Origin: Neotamlana sedimentorum
GTDB lineage: Bacteria > Bacteroidota > Bacteroidia > Flavobacteriales > Flavobacteriaceae
Assembly: GCF_000943565.1 (NCBI RefSeq)
Contig: NZ_JTDW01000008.1
Span: 1 to 64,000, forward strand
Reading direction: 5' to 3'
Length of the DNA stretch: 64,000 nucleotides
Part shown: piece after piece, positions 44,312-53,039 of the stretch
How positions within the stretch are numbered: the first letter of the stretch is position 1
Layout: the number at the start of each line of letters is the position of its first letter
Translations under genes and position numbers: made by a program
The notes under the pieces: model-generated
Told to the model about the DNA's origin: nothing
The model's database searches: none
The model's input: the letters and a program-made list of their open reading frames with translations, nothing else

Positions 44312-45253
44312 ATGTCATTTTTTTCCGTAATTATTCCTTTATATAATAAGGAAAAATATATTGAATCCACTTTAAAAAGTGTTTTAAACCAAGATTTTAA
44401 AGACTTTGAAATAATTGTTTTTGATGATGGTAGCACGGACGAAAGTTTAAACAAAGTTAAGACATTTAACGATAGACGTATTATTATTCATAAGCAAAAA
44501 AACGAAGGGGTTTCATCTACCAGAAATAACGCCATTAAAGTTGCAAAAGGCAAATATATGGCACTTTTAGATGCTGATGATTACTGGACTCCAAACCATT
44601 TAACCGAACTAAAAAACTTAATTCACACCTTTCCTGAAGCCGGTTTATTCTGCAGTAACTACCAAGTTATTTACAACAACAAGGTTTCTTTGCCTGCTAA
44701 ATTCAACTTTAATTATGGTAACAATTATGTAATTGTAGAAGACTTTTTTAAAGCCAGCATAATTAACTGTGTGGCATGGACTTCATCGGTGTGTTTTTCA
44801 AAGGAAACTTTTCTTGATATTGGCGGTTTTCAACCTCATTTAAAAACGGCTCAAGACCTCGATTTATGGATTAGAATCGCTTTAAAACATCAAGTGGCTT
44901 TTAATCCTAAAATCACTATGCACTATAAGCTTTATGTGAAAAACAGCTTATCGAAAAGCGAAGATAATTTTAATGGTATTAGGTACGATTTTATTTCTAG
45001 TTTCTCTAAAATTGAAGCAACAAACCCTTCTTTAAAATTATATTTAGATATTAACCGCTATTCTGTAGCACTGCGTTCCCTAGTAAATAATAACAACGCA
45101 CTTTACAAAAAGTTAAAAAGCGAAATAGACCAAAATAACTTAAATTTTAAGCAAAAATTACTTTTAAACTCACCTAAATCTGTATTAATTAGATTTAGAA
45201 GATTTCAAAAGTTTTTATTAAACAATAATATTTATTTAACTGCCTACAAATAG
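44312..45253 (+). CDS. GT2 glycosyltransferase
   Basis: This 313-residue GT-A enzyme has SVIIPLYNKEKYI, FEIIVFDDGSTDES, NEGVSSTRNNAI and a classical metal-binding motif LDADDYW near 90. The later FQPHLKTAQDLDLWIRIAL holds the catalytic acidic site, ED/QDL. It adds a sugar in the cytosolic step of surface-polysaccharide synthesis. It starts 11 bp after the previous gene. Its 3' end overlaps the convergent FdtA-type gene by 18 bp (45236-45253). Confidence 0.9.
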   Translation: MSFFSVIIPLYNKEKYIESTLKSVLNQDFKDFEIIVFDDGSTDESLNKVKTFNDRRIIIHKQKNEGVSSTRNNAIKVAKGKYMALLDADDYWTPNHLTELKNLIHTFPEAGLFCSNYQVIYNNKVSLPAKFNFNYGNNYVIVEDFFKASIINCVAWTSSVCFSKETFLDIGGFQPHLKTAQDLDLWIRIALKHQVAFNPKITMHYKLYVKNSLSKSEDNFNGIRYDFISSFSKIEATNPSLKLYLDINRYSVALRSLVNNNNALYKKLKSEIDQNNLNFKQKLLLNSPKSVLIRFRRFQKFLLNNNIYLTAYK

Positions 45254-45637
45254 TTTAAACGCTTCAAAATCTCGAATATAATCGGCTTCTTCGAACACAT
45301 CAGATGCTAAAACCAAGCACACCGCACCCGATGAGAAGTTTTCAATTTCACGCCACACTCCTGTAGGAATTAAAAGCCCCTTATTAGGCTTATTAAGCAT
45401 TATGGTTAGTCGCTCCTTTCCGTCGTTTAAAACCACATCAAAACTACCACTTAGAGCTATTAGAAAAGCTTGCTGCTCTTTATGAGCATGCCCGCCACGA
45501 TAGGCGTCGCTTGGCACATCGTACAAATAATATACGCGCTTTATTTTAAATGGTATACAATCTTTCTCTATCACAGATAAATTTCCTCTTGGGTCGGAAA
45601 TTTTAGGGATATCAATAAGCCTAACCTTCTTATTCAT
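45236..45637 (-). CDS. FdtA/QdtA-type sugar 3,4-ketoisomerase (cupin)
   Basis: This 133-residue cupin fits the FdtA/QdtA/WxcM-like family: RLIDIPKISDPRGNLSVIE, the catalytic GGHAHKEQQAF with two His, and VPSDAYRGG. Such enzymes convert dTDP-4-keto-6-deoxyglucose to a 3-keto sugar, the step before amination to dTDP-Fuc3N or Qui3N. A DegT-type aminotransferase is 3.6 kb away on the same strand. The stereochemistry (FdtA or QdtA) cannot be read here. It overlaps the upstream glycosyltransferase gene by 8 bp. Confidence 0.86.
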   Translation of the reverse strand: MNKKVRLIDIPKISDPRGNLSVIEKDCIPFKIKRVYYLYDVPSDAYRGGHAHKEQQAFLIALSGSFDVVLNDGKERLTIMLNKPNKGLLIPTGVWREIENFSSGAVCLVLASDVFEEADYIRDFEAFKLFVGS

Positions 45638-46706
45638 TTAGTAAAATTTTTCGCCAATGTAATGCAATTTTATTAGCAGACAAATGTTTCACGCTCTGTT
45701 TTGCGTTTTTCTTACAGTAAAAATACAATTCATTATTATCAACGAATGTATTCATTGCTGTAGCCAAAGTTTCGCTACAGTTGTTCTTAATTAAAAGCCC
45801 ATTATATTTATCTTTTATAATTTCCTTGGGTCCAGATTTACAGTTAACAGAAATAACGGGTGTTCCCATTGATAATGACTCGACAACAGATCGGGGAAAC
45901 CCTTCGTAACGACTAGTTAACACTGTAAACTCAGCTAACTCCACATAATTATACGGATCAGCTTGAAACGGAATAAACGTTATAAAATCAACTAAACCAC
46001 AAGCTTTCACCTTGGCTTTTACAGCATTTAAATCTGGTCCTGAACCTAAAATCACCAATTTTATTTGTTTTCGAGGTAATTGAGACCGTTTGTAACCATC
46101 AATTAAAAGTGATAAATTTTTCGATGCTTCCTGCACTCTTCCAAAGAACAAAATATACTTAAAATCTAAAGGTTTAAATTGTTTTATTTCTTTTTCACTT
46201 TTTTCAATATTAATAGGATTGTAAATTACAGTCGCATTTTTAAACCCATACTTTAACTCAATCTCTGATTTAATTTCTTTACTTACCGCTACAAATTTAT
46301 TAACTCCACCAAAAACTAAACGCGCTAAAAATTTATTTCTAGGAAAATAGGTAACTAAGTTAAAACTGCGGATAACTTTTATAATTTTGGCTCTACCAAA
46401 AACAACTCGGTACAATAAAAATTCCTTAAAAAAATTCCCATAAGGCCTATTATCTATAACATAATTAAAATTATTTTCTTTAAAATAAGCTTTTAAAACT
46501 TTTGTTTTCAACCAATTACTTGTTGAACCATGAATTGCTTTTTCTAAATTAAATAGCGTTCCAGAATATGCGTATTCTATATTATTTTTTGTTGAAACCA
46601 CATGCACATTATACCCCAAACTGCATAACATTTGCGACAATAAAGCCGTAGAACGCTCTGCTCCTCCAGAAGCTAATGATGTTGTAACAATACACACTTT
46701 TTGCAT
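45630..46706 (-). CDS. GT4 glycosyltransferase
   Basis: This 358-residue GT-B enzyme has SLASGGAERSTALLSQML at the N-terminus and the donor-side motifs VIYNPINIEK, ILFFGRVQEASKNLSLLIDGY and the E-x7-E pattern EGFPRSVVE near 285. It would transfer a sugar to a lipid-linked chain in the cytosol. It overlaps the FdtA-type gene by 8 bp (45630-45637) and is divergent from the glycosyltransferase gene at 46.8 kb, with 59 bp between them. Confidence 0.87.
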   Translation of the reverse strand: MQKVCIVTTSLASGGAERSTALLSQMLCSLGYNVHVVSTKNNIEYAYSGTLFNLEKAIHGSTSNWLKTKVLKAYFKENNFNYVIDNRPYGNFFKEFLLYRVVFGRAKIIKVIRSFNLVTYFPRNKFLARLVFGGVNKFVAVSKEIKSEIELKYGFKNATVIYNPINIEKSEKEIKQFKPLDFKYILFFGRVQEASKNLSLLIDGYKRSQLPRKQIKLVILGSGPDLNAVKAKVKACGLVDFITFIPFQADPYNYVELAEFTVLTSRYEGFPRSVVESLSMGTPVISVNCKSGPKEIIKDKYNGLLIKNNCSETLATAMNTFVDNNELYFYCKKNAKQSVKHLSANKIALHWRKILLNE

Positions 46707-46765
46707 TTAGGTAAAAAACAGTTTTAATTAAATATATTTACACCAAAGATTGACAAAGGTAATAA

Positions 46766-47908
46766 ATGAATATTTTATTAATAGGCGAATTTAGTAGGCT
46801 ACATAACTCTTTAAAAGAAGGTTTAGTATGCCATGGCCACGAGGTTACCATTATTGGTACTGGTGATGGCTTTAAAAAGTATCCTATTGATATTTGTATA
46901 AAGAATCGCTTTTTAGAAAACAAAAAACTTCACTTTTTAGCCAAAGCAATACACCGTATTACTAACATAAGTTTGGTTAAAGTTGAATATGCTTATAGAT
47001 ATTTTAAGCAACTACATAAGTTAAAACACTACGATGTTGTTCAACTTATTAATGAAAATAGTTTTAAAGCAAACCCTAAAGTTGAAATTTGGTTGCTAAA
47101 AAAAATTATAAAGCATAATAAAAAGGTTTTCTTATTATCCTGTGGGGCAGATTACAGCAGTATAAAATATGCCTTCGATAAAAAATTAAAATACTCTATT
47201 CTCACGCCTTTTAACAAGGATGAAAGCTTGCAAAAAAAATCGAAACACATGCTACGGTTTTTAAAACCTAAGTATAAAAAACTTCACGATTTTTTATTCG
47301 AAAATGTTAATGGTGTTATTGCTTCAGATTTAGATTATCATTTACCATTAATAAATCACCCAAAATATTTAGGACTTATTCCTAACCCAATTAATACCGA
47401 CAAAATCAACTTTATTGAGAATAAAGTTTCTAACAAAGTCAATATCTTTCATGGTATTAGTATTGCTAATTATGCAAAAAAAGGCAACATCTATTTTGAA
47501 GAAGCACTTGCTACTTTAAAAGACAAATATCCAGATAAAGTTCACATTGAAACCACAAAAAATGTTCCCTATAAAACATATATAACTTTATATAATAATT
47601 GCAATATTTTATTAGATCAAACATATTCTTACGACCAAGGTTTTAACGCGCTTGAAGCCATGGCAAAAGGCAAAGTTGTTTTTACAGGTGCCGAACAGGA
47701 GTGGTTAGACTATTATAATTTAAAAGAAGACACCATTGTTATTAACGCCATACCAAACACACAAAAATTAATTGAGAAATTAGAATGGTTAATTTTGAAT
47801 CCGGACAAAATAAATGAAATTTCTAAAAACGCAAGAGCTTTTGTAGAATCGCATCACAACTATAAAAAAATAGCACAATTATACTTAGATACCTGGCAAA
47901 AAAATTAA
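46766..47908 (+). CDS. Glycosyltransferase, GT-B-like
   Basis: This 380-residue protein starts MNILLIGEFSRLHNSLKEGLVCHGHEV, a GT-B entry domain. The C-terminal half has FHGISIANYAKKGNIYFEEA, NCNILLDQTYSYDQGFNALEAMAKGKVVFTG, which covers the E-x-x-x-x-x-x-E-like donor site. It resembles Wzx/Wzy-linked glycosyltransferases of Bacteroidota but lacks the usual GT4 EPFG word. The acceptor is unknown. The last 4 bp overlap the convergent flippase gene. Confidence 0.8.
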   Translation: MNILLIGEFSRLHNSLKEGLVCHGHEVTIIGTGDGFKKYPIDICIKNRFLENKKLHFLAKAIHRITNISLVKVEYAYRYFKQLHKLKHYDVVQLINENSFKANPKVEIWLLKKIIKHNKKVFLLSCGADYSSIKYAFDKKLKYSILTPFNKDESLQKKSKHMLRFLKPKYKKLHDFLFENVNGVIASDLDYHLPLINHPKYLGLIPNPINTDKINFIENKVSNKVNIFHGISIANYAKKGNIYFEEALATLKDKYPDKVHIETTKNVPYKTYITLYNNCNILLDQTYSYDQGFNALEAMAKGKVVFTGAEQEWLDYYNLKEDTIVINAIPNTQKLIEKLEWLILNPDKINEISKNARAFVESHHNYKKIAQLYLDTWQKN

Positions 47909-49200
47909 ATTTCCCCGCCATGTGGCTTTTTTCTAAAGTAGAACCCAACTAATACTACCACCAAACTTAAATAAATAATATATCGAATAAAATGCGCCAT
48001 AACTACCCCTTCTACACCATATTTAATAACTAGGAATTTTGATAAAAAATAAAAGCTTCCTAACGAGACAAGCTCTGAAAACACAAAACTTTTCACCATT
48101 CGTTTTGCCAAAAATTGATGAGCGATTACTAAACTAGCCAACCTAATAAAATCTCCAAATAATTGCCATTTAAACAAAGGCGCCATACCAGTAAAATTGG
48201 GGTAAATTATATCAATCACCAAGTACCTAAAAACATAAACAAGCAGCATGCCTAAACCAAAAACAGGTAATAATGTTTTGTATATAGTTAGGACTTCATT
48301 TTTAAAACCAGTTTTAGAATAAATTGTTGCAAATTTGGGAATAACATATAGCGAAAATATACCAGAAGAAAATGCCATATAATTTTTCGAAATAAAATTA
48401 ACAGCAGTCCAATATCCAGCTTCTTCAATGTTAATTTTATTAGTAATTACGGTTCTAATATCAATTTCAATATAATTGAGTAAAACAGATGATACTAGAG
48501 ACATCACCATAAAACCCATAAACGGATTTAAATATGGCACTTTTAAACTGAGAGACTTAAATGTGATATACTTTTTTAAAATACTCCCAAAAACGACAAA
48601 AACAATAAGTAACTGAATAATTGGTGTGATTACAATAGCAATCAACACGCCTTTTAAATTGAAATAATATAAACCCCCAATTAAAACAACTACAGATAAT
48701 AAGTAGCCATAAAAATCAATTTTAGCGTATTTTTTGTATTCCGACAATCCGTTTACTACACCATGAAAAATACGATTGGCTCCTATTACAAACGGAATTA
48801 CACCAAGAATGTAAATGACAGATATAAAATCGTGGTTTCCAAATAACTTAATCGCGATCCAACCTGCATTTAAAACTATAACAATGCTCGAAATAGTGGT
48901 TCCAACAATCCAAAAAACAAAAACAGTATTAAAAACATCTTTAAGTGTTTTAACGTCGTTTTTAAATTCTGCCACATACTTTACCACACCATTAAACGTT
49001 CCTAAGGAGGTTAAACCAGTAAGTATTTGTGTTAGGTTACGTAACTGCCCTATTTTCGAAATACCCGCTTCGCCAACATTTATAGCTAATACCCGTTGAA
49101 CAAACAACGAAATAATTAAACGCATAACTATTACCAAAGCATTTAATGAGGTGATTTTTAAAAGTAAATTTTCACCTAAAAGCGCTCTAATTTTTTTCAC
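47905..49200 (-). CDS. WzxE-like O-antigen flippase
   Basis: This 431-residue membrane protein has about 12 hydrophobic segments and is a polysaccharide flippase of the MOP superfamily. The words IGQLRNLTQILTGLTSLGTFNGVVKYVAEFKND, KYMAFSSGIFSLYVIPKF-like KNYMAFSSGI and FKWQLFGDFIRLASLVIAHQFLAKRM match a family called O-antigen translocase, near WzxE of the enterobacterial common antigen system. It moves lipid-linked oligosaccharide across the inner membrane. A second homologue lies 2.1 kb downstream in genome order (51.3 kb). Confidence 0.85.
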   Translation of the reverse strand: MKKIRALLGENLLLKITSLNALVIVMRLIISLFVQRVLAINVGEAGISKIGQLRNLTQILTGLTSLGTFNGVVKYVAEFKNDVKTLKDVFNTVFVFWIVGTTISSIVIVLNAGWIAIKLFGNHDFISVIYILGVIPFVIGANRIFHGVVNGLSEYKKYAKIDFYGYLLSVVVLIGGLYYFNLKGVLIAIVITPIIQLLIVFVVFGSILKKYITFKSLSLKVPYLNPFMGFMVMSLVSSVLLNYIEIDIRTVITNKINIEEAGYWTAVNFISKNYMAFSSGIFSLYVIPKFATIYSKTGFKNEVLTIYKTLLPVFGLGMLLVYVFRYLVIDIIYPNFTGMAPLFKWQLFGDFIRLASLVIAHQFLAKRMVKSFVFSELVSLGSFYFLSKFLVIKYGVEGVVMAHFIRYIIYLSLVVVLVGFYFRKKPHGGEI

Positions 49201-49228
49201 GGTTGTTGTCGTACTTTTGGGTTAACAA

Positions 49229-50329
49229 TTAAAATTTATTAATTAAATCGACTATTGTTGTAGCTTCGGTTTTGGTTAACGACGTATTTAGAGGTAAACT
49301 TAAAATCTGGTTATGCAACGAATCTAATTCATTAAAAGCTAAACCGTTTAATTCTTTGTAGGCTTTTTGACGATGAATTGGTAACGGATAATGTATCATG
49401 GTTTGCACATTATTTTCTAAAAGATACGATTTAAGCGCATCTCTAAATTCGCTTTTTATTACAAACAAATGAAACACATGGGCATTATCGCTGGTTACTT
49501 TTGGCAGTTGTACTTTATTAGTATTAATTCCGTTTAAATATATTTTTGCAATAGCCTTTCGCTTTTCGTTTTCGTCATCTAGTTGTTTTAATTTCACTCT
49601 TAAAATGGCCGCTTGTATTTCGTCCATCCTATTATTATAACCTTTAAAGTCATTAACATAAGATTCCGAACGCCCATAATTTCTTAATTTAAGCAAAACA
49701 TTAGCCAAATGGTCGTTATTAGTAGTAATACCACCGGCATCGCCTAAAGCACCTAAATTTTTGGTAGGATAAAAGCTAAAAGCTGCCGCATCCGATAAAT
49801 TTCCAGCTTTTTTTCCATTGCTGTAAACGGCACCATGCGCTTGAGCAGCATCTTCAATTAGTAACAAATCATGAGCGTCGCAGACACGATGTATTTCATT
49901 AAAATCGTATAAATTCCCGTATAAATGAACTCCTAAAACAGCTTTAGTTTTTGGCGTTATTTTTTGTTCAATAGCTTTTGCTTCTATGTTAAAAGTTGAA
50001 GGATTTGGCATAACCAAAACGGGTTTTAAACCAGCATGACTAATAGCTAAAACAGAAGCAATATAGGTATTTGCAGGCACTAAAACTTCGTCACCATCGT
50101 TCAATTTTCCTAGTACTTTAAAACCTTCAAAAATCAACTTTATGGCGTCGAGCCCGGTGCTTGTTGCAATAGCTTGTTTAGTTCCGCAAAACTTAGCAAA
50201 TTCTAACTCGAAACGAGATACTTGGTCGCCCAAAATATATTGTCCAGAATTTAAAAATGCCTTAAAGACGTTGTTAAACTCGGCTTCATAGGCTATATTT
50301 ATTTTTTTTAAGTCTAAAAACTCGATCAT
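49229..50329 (-). CDS. DegT/DnrJ/EryC1/StrS aminotransferase
   Basis: This 366-residue PLP enzyme has the sugar-aminotransferase layout: STGLDAIKLIFEGF, VPANTYIASVLAISHAGLKPV, LIEDAAQAHGAVYSNG and the PLP-lysine site SFYPTKNLGALGDAG (Lys near 186). With the FdtA-type cupin it fits FdtB or QdtB, forming dTDP-3-amino-3,6-dideoxyhexose. It overlaps the acyltransferase-like gene by 4 bp and is followed by a flippase gene 28 bp on. Cytosolic. Confidence 0.92.
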   Translation of the reverse strand: MIEFLDLKKINIAYEAEFNNVFKAFLNSGQYILGDQVSRFELEFAKFCGTKQAIATSTGLDAIKLIFEGFKVLGKLNDGDEVLVPANTYIASVLAISHAGLKPVLVMPNPSTFNIEAKAIEQKITPKTKAVLGVHLYGNLYDFNEIHRVCDAHDLLLIEDAAQAHGAVYSNGKKAGNLSDAAAFSFYPTKNLGALGDAGGITTNNDHLANVLLKLRNYGRSESYVNDFKGYNNRMDEIQAAILRVKLKQLDDENEKRKAIAKIYLNGINTNKVQLPKVTSDNAHVFHLFVIKSEFRDALKSYLLENNVQTMIHYPLPIHRQKAYKELNGLAFNELDSLHNQILSLPLNTSLTKTEATTIVDLINKF

Positions 50330-51303
50330 TTCATAACAGAGTTTAACAATTTGTAATTGTCCGTTTTAACAGAAAAAAATTCTTGTACCACAGTACGCGC
50401 TCCAAAACCTTCTTTCCAAAATTGAAGCCCTCTATTTATGGTTCTACCGTGGTTTTCGTTCGACGATCCAAAATCGAAAAATAATTTATCGGCAAAAAAC
50501 TCATTAATCAATTTTTCAAACAAAAAATCTAAACTTCCCAACTGGTTTTTATCTTGATTTCCTGAAATATATTGACAATGCGCCACATTTTTAGTAATGA
50601 ACATGGTTGTTCCAGCAACTATGGCACCTTCGTGATAAACGTTGTATTGTTTTATATTATCTGGAAAATTTTCGTGCAATTGTTTAATTTCAGATAAACT
50701 ATGCACTGGCTTTACGCCATGTTTTTTATTTAAATTAGGTATTAAAATGGTGTTCCAAAATTCATCAAAACTCTTAGACTCTTCAACCTTTAAATTGTGT
50801 TTAACACCACGTTTTACACCTTCTAATCTGTTATTTGAAATCGCTAATTTATAACGCTGATTAACTACCGATAAATTGTCCTTTTTAATTAATTCTGCTT
50901 GAAGTAAAAATAGTAAATAGCTCAATTCGTCATTGGGTAAATTACAGTACATTGCTGGCATTAATTTAATTTCTAAATGGCTAATATTTTCACTATTTAA
51001 AAACGACAACAGACTAGAAAACATCTCTAAAACTTCATTAAATTTCACATCGTTTTTTAAAATAAGACCGCCATATGTTAAACCTTGATGCGAATAAACC
51101 GTTTTTGAGTTTCGATTTGCCGGAAGCAACGCCACTAGCTTATTTTTTTTGAAAACCATTAATGAAAAATCAGAAAACCTATCAGCATGATATTCCATGA
51201 AATTTCTATAAAATAGAAAGGTAGCGTTTTTACTGTTTTGAATAAAGTTATTCCATACATCAAAATAATTTGGGTTATACTTTATTACAGTAAAATTATT
51301 CAT
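50326..51303 (-). CDS. GNAT/FemAB-like acyltransferase
   Basis: This 325-residue protein has no transmembrane segment and shows the FemAB/GNAT pattern: WNNFIQNSKNATFLFYRNFMEY, NRNSKTVYSHQGLTYGGLI, VAGTTMFITKN and the last HGRTINRGLQFWKEGFGAR. In the usual Fdt pathway the 3-amino sugar is acetylated by the left-handed-helix enzyme FdtC; here a FemAB/GNAT protein occupies that place, so it may acylate or amidate the amino sugar. This is inference from position. It lies 32 bp after the second flippase in the minus-strand order and overlaps the aminotransferase by 4 bp. Confidence 0.8.
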   Translation of the reverse strand: MNNFTVIKYNPNYFDVWNNFIQNSKNATFLFYRNFMEYHADRFSDFSLMVFKKNKLVALLPANRNSKTVYSHQGLTYGGLILKNDVKFNEVLEMFSSLLSFLNSENISHLEIKLMPAMYCNLPNDELSYLLFLLQAELIKKDNLSVVNQRYKLAISNNRLEGVKRGVKHNLKVEESKSFDEFWNTILIPNLNKKHGVKPVHSLSEIKQLHENFPDNIKQYNVYHEGAIVAGTTMFITKNVAHCQYISGNQDKNQLGSLDFLFEKLINEFFADKLFFDFGSSNENHGRTINRGLQFWKEGFGARTVVQEFFSVKTDNYKLLNSVMK

Positions 51304-51334
51304 AAAAATAGTAGGTTAATCGTTTTTAAAACCT

Positions 51335-52645
51335 TTAAAATTCTACAATATCATCTTTATCTGCCCCAAAAAAAGAGCTACTAAAAATAAGCAAAATAAT
51401 CCCGTAGTACATAATATAACTAACAAAATGAGCTACTACGGCACCCTTAACTCCTCCAAATAAGTTTATAAAATACACACTGGTAATGTAAAGAATAATA
51501 ATTAAAAAGGCCTCGGTTAAAACGTAATGCCAGAACATTTTTTTCGCCAAAAATTGATACGCAATTATTATGGAAAGCACTTTTACAAAATCGCCCAAAA
51601 GCTGCCAAAAGAAAAGGTCTTCAACAGGTTCAAACTCTTCCGTAAAAATGGCTAAAATTATATACTTTTTAAGCACAAAAATAAGCACTAGTCCAATGAT
51701 AAGAAAGGGCACGATAGTTTTATAAAATTGCCAAACCTCTTTTTTAAACGCTTTTATCGTCTTAATTTCAGAAAAACGGGGCAACAAATAAAGAGAAATT
51801 AAGGAACTCACAAACATCAAGTAATATTTAGAAAGACGCGTCATTGCCTCCCAAAAACCTGCTTCTTTATAACCTATATTGTCGATAATATACGAGCGAA
51901 TAGCAATAGTAACTAAAGGTAAAAGTAGCACAGGAAATAAAGCCATAACAGAATATGAACTAAGCTTTTTTAACATTTGAAAGCTCACTGCACTAACTTG
52001 TACTTTGGGTAACATACTTTGCCTGTTAAAAATACCTACAAGTGTAATTAAAAATATAATGGACTCAGCTATCGCAACCGAGATTAAAGCACCTTTTAAT
52101 TTTTCCTGATAAATTAAAATTAGCGCTATAGATACACTAAGAATTTGCCCAATAATATTAATAATGATTAGAATCTTATACTTTGAAAACCCATTCATTA
52201 TAGAAAAAGTGAACATATTTAAAGCATAAAAAGGTAAGGCTATAGCAAATATTTTAATAACATAACCATAATCGTTATAACTTGGAAAAATAATGGTATT
52301 TATCCATTCTGAAGCAAAATAACAGAAAAAAGAAACCAATAATGTAGAAATAAACCCGAAATAATAGGTTGTTGATAACGTTCTTGTTAAAGCGTTACTA
52401 TTATCTTTAAACTCCGATATATATTTAACAATGCCTTTGTACAAACCAAGGGTTGCTAATGTTTGAAACGCCGCTACAAAATTTCTTAAATTCCCAATTA
52501 GCGCTAAACCAAAAGGACCAACAATTAAAGCAATCGCTTTGGAGGTTAGCAAGCCTGCTATTATTCTGGTTATAATAGCAATCATTTGTAGTGAAGCTAT
52601 TTTTACTAAAACTTTTTCGTTTATATACTCTATTAATTTTCTCAA
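51335..52645 (-). CDS. Second WzxE-like O-antigen flippase
   Basis: This 436-residue membrane protein has about 12 hydrophobic segments and is homologous to the flippase at 47.9 kb: IGNLRNFVAAFQTLATLGLYKGIVKYISEFKDN and FFWQLLGDFVKVLSIIIAYQFLAKKM match position by position. It would flip a lipid-linked oligosaccharide. Two homologues in one locus, around an aminotransferase/acyltransferase pair, suggest that two repeat units are exported or that one copy is recent. It is the first gene of a minus-strand run with a 160-bp gap upstream. Confidence 0.85.
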   Translation of the reverse strand: MRKLIEYINEKVLVKIASLQMIAIITRIIAGLLTSKAIALIVGPFGLALIGNLRNFVAAFQTLATLGLYKGIVKYISEFKDNSNALTRTLSTTYYFGFISTLLVSFFCYFASEWINTIIFPSYNDYGYVIKIFAIALPFYALNMFTFSIMNGFSKYKILIIINIIGQILSVSIALILIYQEKLKGALISVAIAESIIFLITLVGIFNRQSMLPKVQVSAVSFQMLKKLSSYSVMALFPVLLLPLVTIAIRSYIIDNIGYKEAGFWEAMTRLSKYYLMFVSSLISLYLLPRFSEIKTIKAFKKEVWQFYKTIVPFLIIGLVLIFVLKKYIILAIFTEEFEPVEDLFFWQLLGDFVKVLSIIIAYQFLAKKMFWHYVLTEAFLIIILYITSVYFINLFGGVKGAVVAHFVSYIMYYGIILLIFSSSFFGADKDDIVEF

Positions 52646-52805
52646 TTAATAACTTTTGGATTGGCTAGTTTAATTTTATAACGTTAAAATTAACTCAATA
52701 TTCTAAATGCACACATTACTGGGCGTCTAAATATACAAATCATTTGGGTTTATCATAATGTAAAACCTATGAGATATTAATGTTTCCGATAAAAAGCAAT
52801 TAATC

Positions 52806-53033
52806 TTACTTTTTTAATATGTAGTATAAGTTAATAAAAAAAATAGCCAAATTGGTTATAATTATTGGCTTTGAAAGCGGAGTAAGTAAAAAACCATAAC
52901 ATACAAATAGTAAACATCCTATACAGTTTACTATTCGCAAACGGGTAACTGCTTTCATTAAAAACGAAGTTAAAACAGTAGCAGTGGCTAGATAACCTAG
53001 CCACTCTACCCAATGTATTCCAAAAAAGTCCAT
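52806..53033 (-). CDS. Small YgjV-like membrane protein
   Basis: This 75-residue protein has three hydrophobic segments, with WLGYLATATVLTSFLMKA, LRIVNCIGCLLFVCYGFLLT and ITNLAIFFINLYYILK. It fits the half-length YgjV/SemiSWEET-like pattern (SFxxK, LRxxNxIG, N-x-x-x-x-x-N-x-YY). Such proteins may form dimers. It lies 6 bp after the typA gene on the same strand, so it is probably co-transcribed. A specific function cannot be assigned. Confidence 0.72.
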   Translation of the reverse strand: MDFFGIHWVEWLGYLATATVLTSFLMKAVTRLRIVNCIGCLLFVCYGFLLTPLSKPIIITNLAIFFINLYYILKK

Positions 53034-53039
53034 AAATTA

